From NCBI RefSeq assembly GCF_005503355.1, contig NZ_SCMK01000023.1, positions 20,476 through 84,475 on the forward strand: a stretch of DNA of 64,000 bases, in the 5' to 3' direction. Below the pieces are notes generated by a model. The model was not told the origin of the DNA, ran no database searches, and saw nothing but the letters and a program-made list of their open reading frames with translations. Below are positions 24,721-32,800 of the stretch, piece after piece (positions within the stretch are counted from its first letter, which is position 1; each line of letters begins with the position of its first letter). A program made the translations under genes and the position numbers. Origin of the DNA: Sphingomonas sp. 1F27F7B (GTDB lineage: Bacteria; Pseudomonadota; Alphaproteobacteria; Sphingomonadales; Sphingomonadaceae).

Positions 24721-25851
24721 TCACTGAACGATGATTTCCGCGTGCAGCGCGCCCGCGGTCTTGATTGCCTGGAGGATGCTGATCATGCGCCGCGTATCGA
24801 CATGCGCGCGCGACAGCGCCTGGACGAGGTCGGCGACCGAAGTGTTGGGAAAGCGGAACGACTTGTCCCCCACCCCCTGGGCCACTTCGAGCTTGGTATT
24901 GGTGACGACCAGGCTGCTGACGTCGCTCGCGAAGCCGCCATAGAAGCCGCCGCCGGGCTGCGATGCGCTGCGCTCGCCGGTCACCGTCACCTTGATGTCG
25001 CCCTGCGCGATCGCGACGCTCGAGATCATCACGTCGCCGCCCGCCACCACCGTGCCGGTGCGCTCGTTGATCACGATGCGCGGCGAGACGGCGGGCTCGA
25101 CCCGGACATTCTCGAGCTGCGCCACGAAGCCGGTGACCTCGCCGGGCACGCCGGTGAAATGAATGCGCACTTCGTCGGCATTCCTGGCAAGCGCAGTGCC
25201 ATCGCCGAACCGCGCATTGATCTGATCGGCAATGCGCTGCGACGTCGAGAAACTCGGATTCGCGAGCAGGAACGCAATCTCGTTGCCGCCCCGCAACACT
25301 GCGGACTCGACCGGCGCTTCGATTGTGCCGCCGCCCTGAAGCACCGCGGTGGTCGGGTAGTTGCGCTGCTGCTGATTGAGATCGGCATCGAAGCGATAGC
25401 CTCCGACGAGCAGCGGCCCCTGTGCCAGCGCATAGGTGCGCTGGTCCGGGCCGAGCAACGGCGTCATGATCAGCGTGCCGCCTGCCAGGCTGCGAGCGTC
25501 GCCGATCGAGGAGACAGTGACGTCGATCCGGTCACCGACATTGGCCGAAGGCGGCAGCACCGCGGTGACCATCACCACCGCGACGTTGCGGCTGCTGAGC
25601 TGATCCTCGCTGACGCTGGTGCCCAGGCGGCTCAGCACGTTCCGCAGCGCCTGGCGCGTCACCACGCTGCGGCGCGTGTCGCCCGATCCGGCAAGGCCGG
25701 TGACCAGGCCATAGCCCACCAGCGCATTCTCGCGCCAGCCGTCGAACCTGCCCAGGCTCTTGAGCGGCACCGACTGGGCCATGGCGGGAGCGGTCGGCAT
25801 CGCCACGGCCAGGAGAAGGGCCGCCACGGAAACGGTTCCGGCGACGCGCAT
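24721..25851 (-). CDS. flgI: Flagellar P-ring protein FlgI
   Basis: The 376-residue protein has a Sec signal (VAALLLAVAMPTAPAMAQ). The strongly conserved FlgI blocks follow (ENALVGYGLVTGLAGSGDTR, VGDRIDVTVSSIGDARSLAG, GTLIMTPLLGPD) and the C-terminal VADLVQALSRAHVDTRRMIS. FlgI forms the peptidoglycan-level bushing around the rod. The ATG overlaps the FlgH stop by one base. Length is normal. Confidence 0.95.
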   Translation of the reverse strand: MRVAGTVSVAALLLAVAMPTAPAMAQSVPLKSLGRFDGWRENALVGYGLVTGLAGSGDTRRSVVTRQALRNVLSRLGTSVSEDQLSSRNVAVVMVTAVLPPSANVGDRIDVTVSSIGDARSLAGGTLIMTPLLGPDQRTYALAQGPLLVGGYRFDADLNQQQRNYPTTAVLQGGGTIEAPVESAVLRGGNEIAFLLANPSFSTSQRIADQINARFGDGTALARNADEVRIHFTGVPGEVTGFVAQLENVRVEPAVSPRIVINERTGTVVAGGDVMISSVAIAQGDIKVTVTGERSASQPGGGFYGGFASDVSSLVVTNTKLEVAQGVGDKSFRFPNTSVADLVQALSRAHVDTRRMISILQAIKTAGALHAEIIVQ

Positions 25852-26423
25852 CAGCCCAGCCCCAGCAGCGAGAAGATGCGGTTGAGCAGCCCCGGCCTGG
25901 CGCTGCGCGAGACGAAGCCCTTGCCGTCATAGTTGATCTGCGCATCGGCGATCCGGCTCGACAGCACGCTGTTGTCGCTGCGAATGTCCTCGGGCCGGAT
26001 CCGCCCCCGCACGGCGATCAGCGTCTTCTCGCCGTTCACATGAAGGCGCTGCTCGCCGACGATAAGATAATCGCCATTGGGCAGCACCTGCTCGATCGTG
26101 ACGCTCAGCTGCGCCACCAGCCGCTCGCTGCGGCGCACTTCGCCCCGCCCGGTATAGCCGCCCCCGAAGGAAAGCTGGCCGCTCTCGTTGATCGAGCCGG
26201 CGTTGAGCCCGCCCGACAGATCGGTGCTCTTGCGGGTGGCGTTCTGCGTGGTGTTCGAAGCCTCGGCCGCCTGCTGGACGACCACCGTGATCGCATCGCC
26301 CACGCCACTGGCGCGGCGATCCGCGGCCATCGAGGACCAGTTCCCGCCCTTGTAGAGATCCTGGGCGGCCGCCGGCGTCGCGAAGAGTAGGGCCATCGCG
26401 GCGGTTGCCAGCGGAAGCCTCAT
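25851..26423 (-). CDS. flgH: Flagellar L-ring protein FlgH, no lipobox
   Basis: The 190-residue protein contains the FlgH patterns VGDAITVVVQQAAEASNTTQ, GRGEVRRSERLVAQLSVTIE and NGDYLIVGEQRLHVNGEKTL. FlgH is normally a lipoprotein forming the outer-membrane L ring. Here the N-terminus (MALLFATPAAAQDLYKGG) looks like a type I signal peptide with an AAA-Q cleavage site and has no cysteine. The lipid anchor is therefore apparently missing. The ATG at 26423 overlaps the FlgA stop. Confidence 0.9.
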   Translation of the reverse strand: MRLPLATAAMALLFATPAAAQDLYKGGNWSSMAADRRASGVGDAITVVVQQAAEASNTTQNATRKSTDLSGGLNAGSINESGQLSFGGGYTGRGEVRRSERLVAQLSVTIEQVLPNGDYLIVGEQRLHVNGEKTLIAVRGRIRPEDIRSDNSVLSSRIADAQINYDGKGFVSRSARPGLLNRIFSLLGLG

Positions 26424-27115
26424 CGCGCACCCTCCTGGCCGGCCAGGGCGAGCGGCGCGGCGAAGACCTTGCCTTCTGCGTCGCGCACGAACAGGCGGGC
26501 GCCGGCGCGGCCCGGCTGCATCGTCGTCACCCTGCGCTCGACCGTCACAGGGCCCGCCACCGAACGCAGCGTGAGCGGCGCGCCCTTGCCGATCGCATTC
26601 CGCGGGAGCGCAGCCACCCGCCCGAGATAGGCCCCCGCCGGCAATGCGTCGCGCGTCACCGCCAGCCCGTCCCGACCATAGCGCAGCGTCGCCGGTGTCG
26701 TGCCACGGCATGTTGCCGCAATCACGTCGCCGGCCGTGACGGCGGCACCTGCCGGGATCCGAGTGGCCGCCGCGAAGCAGGCGCCAGGGTCATGGCCGGG
26801 GCCCGCCGCGATCGCAACGCGTATCCGGACGGTCTCCGTCGCCGGCAGGGACACGCGCAACCCGGGCACCCGGCGACGCACCAGCGCGGCGAGATCGCGG
26901 GCCGGCAGCGCAAGCACCGCCGCGCCGCGCGGCAACCGCGCCACCACCAGATCGGCGATGCGCGCCGGCAAACTCCCGTCGCGCGCCGTGACCAGATCGC
27001 CGACGCGCAGTTGCGCCGAACCTAGCCGGACCACGGGCCTGACCGTGACATCCACGGCACCGTCCCCGGCCATAGCAGCGACGAGCGCCAGCCCCATGAC
27101 GATTCCCCCTGCCAT
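26420..27115 (-). CDS. flgA: P-ring assembly chaperone FlgA
   Basis: The 231-residue periplasmic protein has a signal-like N-terminus (GGIVMGLALVAAMAGDGAVD). A SAF-type domain (ATRIPAGAAVTAGDVIAATC, GRVAALPRNAIGKGAPLTLR) and the C-terminal beta clip of FlgA follow. FlgA helps FlgI assemble the P ring. It lies 4 bases after flgG and overlaps flgH. Confidence 0.85.
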   Translation of the reverse strand: MAGGIVMGLALVAAMAGDGAVDVTVRPVVRLGSAQLRVGDLVTARDGSLPARIADLVVARLPRGAAVLALPARDLAALVRRRVPGLRVSLPATETVRIRVAIAAGPGHDPGACFAAATRIPAGAAVTAGDVIAATCRGTTPATLRYGRDGLAVTRDALPAGAYLGRVAALPRNAIGKGAPLTLRSVAGPVTVERRVTTMQPGRAGARLFVRDAEGKVFAAPLALAGQEGAR

Positions 27116-27119
27116 GTTG

Positions 27120-27890
27120 CTAGCGCCGCAGGCCGTTCGCGATGCCCATCAGCTGATCGGCGGCCTGCACGATCTGGGCATTTGCCGCATAGGCGCGCTG
27201 GACGAGCATGAGCCGCACCATCTCGTCGGTGAGCGCCACGTTCGATTGCTCGATCGAGCCCTGGACGAGCATGCCCGTGCCGTCTTCTCCCGGCACCGCC
27301 TCGCTGAGCGCGCCGGCATCATCGACGCGATAGAGGCCGCCGTCGAGCCGCGAGACTGCCGATGGATCGTTGACCCGGACCAGCTGAAGCTGCCCCAGCT
27401 CGACCGGATCGACGCTGTCCGGCACGCGCACGCGCACCACGCCATCCTTGCCGATTTCGATCGCGCCGGCGTCGCCGGGCACCGTGATCGCGGCACGCAG
27501 GGCGATGCCGTGGCTGGTTGCAAGCTGGCCATCGTCATTCACCTTGAGCGCGCCGCCGCGCCACAGCAGCGTCTGTCCCCCCGGCCCCATCAGCTCGATG
27601 AAGCCCCGGCCGTCGATCGCGACATCAAGCTGCTGCCCCGTGCGCTCGAGCTGGCCCTGCTCGTTCAGCATGAACTGCGTGTCGAGCATCACACCGGCAG
27701 TGTCGGCAGGCGGGCGGCGCAGGTCCGGCGTCGCCACGTCCTGCGGGCGGCTGGCGACCACGTCCGAGAAGCGCTGCTGGACGCGCTTGAACGCCGGCGT
27801 GTTAACATTGGCGATGTTGTTCGCGATGCCGTCCAGCGCGCGCTGCTGGGCCTGGAGGCCCACCGCCCCCACGTAGAAGGCGTCGCTCAT
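27120..27890 (-). CDS. flgG: Distal rod protein FlgG
   Basis: The 256-residue rod protein has AVGLQAQQRALDGIANNIAN at the N-terminus, the basal-body middle motif GQLERTGQQLDVAIDGRGFI, and the C-terminal VQGSIEQSNVALTDEMVRLM. The length matches FlgG (about 260), and the second place after an flgF-like gene supports the name. The start overlaps the previous stop (ATGA). FlgF and FlgG are close paralogues, so the names could be interchanged. Confidence 0.85.
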   Translation of the reverse strand: MSDAFYVGAVGLQAQQRALDGIANNIANVNTPAFKRVQQRFSDVVASRPQDVATPDLRRPPADTAGVMLDTQFMLNEQGQLERTGQQLDVAIDGRGFIELMGPGGQTLLWRGGALKVNDDGQLATSHGIALRAAITVPGDAGAIEIGKDGVVRVRVPDSVDPVELGQLQLVRVNDPSAVSRLDGGLYRVDDAGALSEAVPGEDGTGMLVQGSIEQSNVALTDEMVRLMLVQRAYAANAQIVQAADQLMGIANGLRR

Positions 27891-28594
27891 CGCGTCTGGC
27901 CCAGGCTGGAGATCGCGCGGCCGATCAGGTCGTCATAGACCTGCACCAGGCGAGCGCCCCCTTCCGACTGGCGCAGCGCGGCCATCATCGCGACCATCTC
28001 CTCGCCCATCTCGACGTTCGAGCTTTCCACGAGGCCCTGGCGGATCACCGGGCCGCCAACTGAATCCATCGCACCCGGCCCCGCGGAGAAATAGGATTCG
28101 CCGACCGGCTCGAGCGCCTGCGGATCGCTGGCCGCGAACAGCTCGATCCGCGCAACCGGGCGACCGTCCTCGATCACCGTTCCGTCCTGCTGGATGGTTG
28201 CCGCCTCGCGATCGAGCACCAGGTCCCCTCCCCCTTGCTGCTGCAGCACATAACCCTGCGGCGTGACCAGGTTACCCTCCGCCGAGAGCCGGAACTGGCC
28301 CTGGCGCGAATAGACAAGGCGATCGCCGGCACGGAGCTGGAAGAACCCGTCGCCGCTGATCGCAAGGTCGAACGGATTGCGAGTTTCGGTGAGCTTGCCC
28401 TGCGTGAAGTTACGGCGGACCGCAACTTCGGGCAGCGGCCGCACATCGCTCTCCGAAGCCTGGAGAAGCTGCGAAAATCCTATCTGCCGCTTGAACCCGG
28501 GTGTGGAAACGTTCGCGACATTGTGCGCCGCCACTTCCAGCTTTCTTTCAGACGCACTAAGAATAGCCGTCGCCGCATCGACGAGACCCGACAT
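27887..28594 (-). CDS. flgF: Rod protein FlgF
   Basis: The 235-residue rod protein has ERKLEVAAHNVANVSTPGFK, FDLAISGDGFFQLRAGDRLV, and the C-terminal GLVESSNVEMGEEMVAMMAA. FlgF (about 240-250 residues) occupies the proximal rod. This is the first gene of the 24-gene minus-strand operon. A GGGGGGTGG tract lies directly before the ATG. Confidence 0.83.
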   Translation of the reverse strand: MSGLVDAATAILSASERKLEVAAHNVANVSTPGFKRQIGFSQLLQASESDVRPLPEVAVRRNFTQGKLTETRNPFDLAISGDGFFQLRAGDRLVYSRQGQFRLSAEGNLVTPQGYVLQQQGGGDLVLDREAATIQQDGTVIEDGRPVARIELFAASDPQALEPVGESYFSAGPGAMDSVGGPVIRQGLVESSNVEMGEEMVAMMAALRQSEGGARLVQVYDDLIGRAISSLGQTR

Positions 28595-28609
28595 ACCACC
28601 CCCCGGTTA

Positions 28610-28648
28610 CTGTCTCGATATGAGACAGATACCGATATTCTCCGTCAA
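28610..28648 (-). promoter_or_regulatory. Candidate promoter and operator dyad of the flagellar operon
   Basis: On the minus strand, TTGACG (28643-28648 complement) is a good -35 element, and TCTCAT/CTCATA 17-18 bases on is a poor -10. The -10 region lies in a perfect dyad, CTGTCTC-GATAT-GAGACAG (28610-28628), 15 bases before the flgF ATG. A regulator bound there would block or modulate transcription of all 24 genes. Just upstream, GAAATATTTC (28663-28672) is a further palindrome enclosed by GTGAAA and TTTCAC. I see no sigma-54 GG/GC element. Confidence 0.5.
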
Positions 28649-28971
28649 GTGCCGTCGTGAAAGAAATATTTCAGCATGTTTCACTCACGATACGAGCATG
28701 GAAACGCCGCGATTCGCGGATATTACCCGCATCAAGCCTGCAATCATCTGTCATACTTCAATAGTCCGAATCGATTTACATTCGTTTTGGTCCATTTTCT
28801 CTCGGATGACGTTTCGCGCTTCGTGAACGGTAAAAGCACGGCATACTCGATCCGATATGGGACCATTGGTCGCCCGCGTGCCCGGTGCTTCGGCCCGCGC
28901 CGGAGTCGAGGCTCGATCAAGACCTTGATTTCGTTTCGCCATACCTGCCCAGCCGACGATCCATGGCCAAG

Positions 28972-29006
28972 GGGCGGAGCGGGGGCAGCAGGCCCTGCCC
29001 CTCCGC
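28972..29006 (-). terminator. Candidate terminator downstream of the Rhs/immunity genes
   Basis: GGGGCGGAGCGGGGGCAG can pair with CTGCCCCTCCGC about ten bases later with one bulge, a strong GC stem some 220 bases past the immunity stop. The distance and lack of a T-run keep confidence low. Confidence 0.35.
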
Positions 29007-29019
29007 ATGGCATTCGTGC

Positions 29020-29073
29020 GTGGCGCCGATATCCCGCGCTATCCCGGCTCCCCGCCCGTGCGGGGATGCCGGG
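29020..29073 (-). repeat. Hairpin-containing dispersed repeat, copy 2 (inverted)
   Basis: Read on the minus strand this gives the hairpin CCCCGCACGGGCGGGGA followed by GCGGGATATCGGCGCCAC. That matches copy 1 at 11943-11995 (CCCCGCGAAGGCGGGGA, then GCGGGATATCGGCACCAC) with the same spacing. The two copies face each other across the flagellar operon. Confidence 0.7.
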
Positions 29074-29228
29074 GCCCGCTGAATGCGTCGCGACGCTGGG
29101 CAGGGAGCCCGGCAAGCCCTTGATATTGACGCCGCCGGCCCAGCAAAGGTGGAAACTTGGAGTGCCGCCGAGCGCGGGTGCGATCGAAGCGCGCCACGCA
29201 CACGCCGCCGCCCCGCCGATCCAAAAGA

Positions 29229-29846
29229 TCAGTCCGGGATACGCACGCCCGAGATGCGCGCGCCCGCCGGCAGCCCCCGCGCCTGGCGGATGAGGTCCAC
29301 GCTCACCGACCAATAGACTTCCATGTCGATCAGCTCGAGATTGGCGGTGGTGTCCTGTCCGCCGAGGAACAGCGGACGGATATAGCCGACGCACTGGTTC
29401 ACGCGCGGCGCGGGCTTGCCGCTCCCGCGCCAATTCTCGAAGAACTCATCGGCCAGCGCGGCATCCGGCGCATCGACGAGCTCTTCGTCATGGAAGGTCA
29501 GCACGTTGCAAGGTATCTCGAGTGCCGAGGCCGTGCCCGGCTCGAACATCATCACGCCGTCGCGTCCCTGGATATCCGACTTGCTGGTCGTGGCGAAGAT
29601 CCGGCCCAGCCAATCGCTTCCGAACACCGTGACGGCGCCCGCGAAATCGGGGAAACCCTCTTCCACCATCGCATTGTATTTGGGCAGCTGGATGGGATCG
29701 AACACCCGATAGATGCCGCCGTTGAACGAGACGCCGCCGAACCGCTCGAACAGTTCGGCAAGCGCTGCGTCGCCGGGACGGACCGGCAGCGGAACCGAGG
29801 GCCGATCGAAATCCTGGGAGAATGCTTCGGTGAAATCGTCGAACAC
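29229..29846 (-). CDS. Probable immunity protein (GAD-like/DUF1851 type) of the Rhs toxin
   Basis: The 205-residue soluble protein starts at a GTG 16 bases after the Rhs stop. The N-terminal half carries a GAD-like pattern (LFERFGGVSFNGGIYRVFDP, FPDFAGAVTVFGSDWLGRIF). The second half resembles the DUF1851/Tdi1-type immunity domain (GYIRPLFLGGQDTTANLELI, DMEVYWSVSVDLIRQAR). Such proteins neutralise polymorphic nuclease toxins by direct binding. Position immediately behind the toxin-coding end of the Rhs gene is the standard arrangement. The last 20 residues resemble the last 21 of the toxin (see findings). Domain naming is from memory of the families. Confidence 0.72.
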   Translation of the reverse strand: MFDDFTEAFSQDFDRPSVPLPVRPGDAALAELFERFGGVSFNGGIYRVFDPIQLPKYNAMVEEGFPDFAGAVTVFGSDWLGRIFATTSKSDIQGRDGVMMFEPGTASALEIPCNVLTFHDEELVDAPDAALADEFFENWRGSGKPAPRVNQCVGYIRPLFLGGQDTTANLELIDMEVYWSVSVDLIRQARGLPAGARISGVRIPD

Positions 29847-29862
29847 CTGCTACCTCACAATC

Positions 29863-32800
29863 CTAATGCACGATCCTGATGCCGGAAACCTTGGTACCGG
29901 ATGGGACTCCGCGCAATTGCCGGCCGATCTGCGCGCCGAGGCTCCTGTTCACGCTCAAGTCCAGCGGCCGCAAATTCGATATAATGTCGGCGCCTCCCAG
30001 CTGTAAATCGATGATATGGTCCACATCCGCGCCAGCGGGGATGGCATTGCCCGCCTGGCGATAGCGCGCCGCCGCCGAAGTGCCGCTGCGCACCGAAGGC
30101 GTCACGCGCAATTCGGCCGCATTGAGCGCATTCACCTTCTCGAGCGCGGCGGCGCGCTGCTCGGCATTCCATCCCTTCTTCATCTTCACGGTCAGCTCGA
30201 TGGCCTCTTCGGCCTTGGCTACCGCGCGCGCCGCCTCGGCACCCCGCACACCCATCGCGGCTGCCCGGGTGCCGCGGATCGCAGTCGTCACCAGGTTCGA
30301 GCTGCCCAGCGTCGCAACAGTCAGGCCGACTTCACCGACGGCGAGCAGGCCCCAGCCCGCCGCAGCCCAGTAGTTGCCCGACTGATAGGCCTCCCAGGCG
30401 GACTTGCCGCTGCCATAACCGGGAACGATGACCTGCGCGGCGACATCCGCCACTTGGCCGACGGTGATCCCGCTTCCGTTGCCGGCCTCTCCTCCCTGGC
30501 CGGCAGGGGTGGTGAGCGGCGAGATCTGCGGCACGATGTCCGCGCCGACGCTGAGCTTGATCCCCAGCCCCGGAATTTCGACCGTGCCGCCGGTATAGAC
30601 ATAGGTGTCTCCGCCGGTCGACATGAAGCGGGTGGCGCCACCGCTGCGCTCGAACGCCGCCCAGAAGCTGGTGACGCCGGCCGCGTTCCCGGTGAAGTCC
30701 ACATTGATGCCCGGCGTATTGGCAACCGCGACGCCGTCCGTCGCCAACCAGGCCGGCAGGCTCGTCTTGATGTAGAAATGGTGATCGTCATCGTTGACGA
30801 TCGGCACGTCCGGCCCGGCGCGCAGCTTCGGCTTGCCGTCGTCGGGAACAGCCGCACCCCGTTGTATCGCTTCGCCGCGCGCGCGCATGGCCGCCAGATC
30901 GCCGCGAACCACCACGCCGTTGTCCGTCAGGTCGAAGGTGATGCCATATTGCCTATAGGCCTCGAGATCCTCCGGGGTTCGGCTGTTGAGCCACTCCGCG
31001 CCTGCGGTGCGAACCGCATTGACCGGCTTGGGCTGCTCGGGCGCCTTGAGCGTGGCACCGCGCAACATCAGGTCGCTGAGCGCCTGGCCGATGACGTCAG
31101 GTATCCCCGCGACCAGGTTGTCGCCGAAGCTCGTGCCCTCGATCGCGCTGCGGGTCGCGGCACTCGCCACCATGGCGGCGGCGCTCTGGCCGAGATGGGC
31201 GAAATGATTGCCGATGCTGGTGTCGCCGATGGTGGCCACTGCGCCACCGGCATTCTTGATGTCGGTGAACGATTTGGCGCCAAACAGCTTGCCCGCCTCG
31301 AAGCTGGCCATCGCGCCCACGCCCGCCGCGGCCACGCCCGCCCAACTGAACTTGTCCTGCAGCCCGGTGGCGACGCCGATCCCCTGGCTGACGAGGCTGC
31401 TCGCCGCCGAAGTGACGCCGGCGCGGATCACGCCGCTCTTGATGCCGTCGAAGATCCCGCTGCCGCCGATGCCGGCACTGACGCCGCCGCCGATCGCCGC
31501 GAGGCCCACCGCCTTCCAGCTGAACTTCTCCTGGATGCCGGTGGCGACACCGATGCCCTGGCTGACGATCGAGCCGACTGCCGCCGCGCCGGCGCCGATC
31601 GCAATGGCGCCGCCCAGCCCGATGCCCGCGGTGGTGGCGAGGGTTCCGCCGAGCACCGCGGAGATGCCGGCGCCGATCGACGAGATCGACGGGGCCAGCG
31701 CCGCCGCCGCCGCGCCGGCCGTGACCACGGTGACGGCGATCGCCACCACCGCGAGCAGCACCATGCCGATCACGCCGCACTTGTTCTTCTTGCCCCCGGC
31801 CTGGGGCTGCGGCGTCGAAGGCGTGACGTCGCCGATCGCCTCGGCCGGATTGTACGGCTTGAAGCCGGTCGCGTTGTAGCTGCTCTTGATGACTCCACTC
31901 GGCAGAGTCAGCGTGCGGCCCTCGGCCAGCGCCGTCGCGCCGCTGATGCCATTGGCATCGGCGATCCGGTACCAGAGGCTCGAATCGCCCCACATCGCCA
32001 GCGCGATGCCCTGCAGCGTGTCGCCCGCACGGACAGTGTAGCTGCCGCCCGACGATCCCTGGCTGTAGCTGTTGATCGGATCGTAGCTGTTGGCGAAATC
32101 GGCATAGGACATGCCGTAGCTCGAGCCGTTGCGGAAGGCGCCCGGCGTGGTGGGCGACACGGTCTGCCGCTCGCCGATCGACTGCGCAGTCGATACCTCG
32201 CTGGTGCCGTTGTTGCCGACATAGCCGAGCTGGCGGCCGTTGAAGCGGTACCAGATCTCGTGCGGGTCGCCGTTCGACCAATTATAGTCCTGCTCGTCGC
32301 GGCGGATAATCTGTCCGTCGCCGTTGAGCTTGAAGCTGACGTTGCGGGCCCGCGCGTCGCCGACATAGAGCGATGTCAGCTGCCCCAGGCCGTTATAGTA
32401 GAAGCTGGTGTAGTAGGTGGTCGACTGGCCCGTATTCGGCTTGTGCGCGATCTGCGACTGCACCGCCCCGTCCCACCAGGCGAAGCTGTTGGTGGTCAGC
32501 GTGTCGGGCGCGTTGGCGTTGTTGTTGTCGCGATAGTTGATCGTCGAGACACTGATCGCCGCGCCGAGCGCATAGTTCGTGCCATAGCCATAGTCGTAAT
32601 AAGTGTACGACTGATAGGTGTGCCCGTCATATTTCTTGGTCGAGCTGTTCTCGTAGGTAATCTGACCCTTGTTGTTGTAGCTCGCATAGCGGCTATAGGC
32701 GATGGTCGAGCCGTTCGCTTCGTAATCGGTCTGCGAAGTCTGGTGCCCCGTCAGGTCATAATAGAAGCGCGAACGGAGCGTGCCGGTCGAAGGCGCGGCC

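Larger units (their letters stand above)
28685..29228. other. Intergenic region between immunity gene and flagellar operon
   Basis: About 540 bp without a credible gene. It holds a GC-rich hairpin at 28975-29006 (GCGGAG-C-GGGGGCAG with CTGCCCCTCCGC), a candidate terminator for the leftward Rhs/immunity transcript. The second copy of the dispersed hairpin repeat is at 29020-29073. A 229-codon open frame across 28744-29433 has no protein-like composition and overlaps the immunity gene. Confidence 0.5.

Noticed and set aside
28744..29433. 229-codon minus-strand frame overlapping the immunity gene
   Set aside because: It overlaps the immunity gene in another phase and crosses hairpins and the dispersed repeat; composition is not protein-like.
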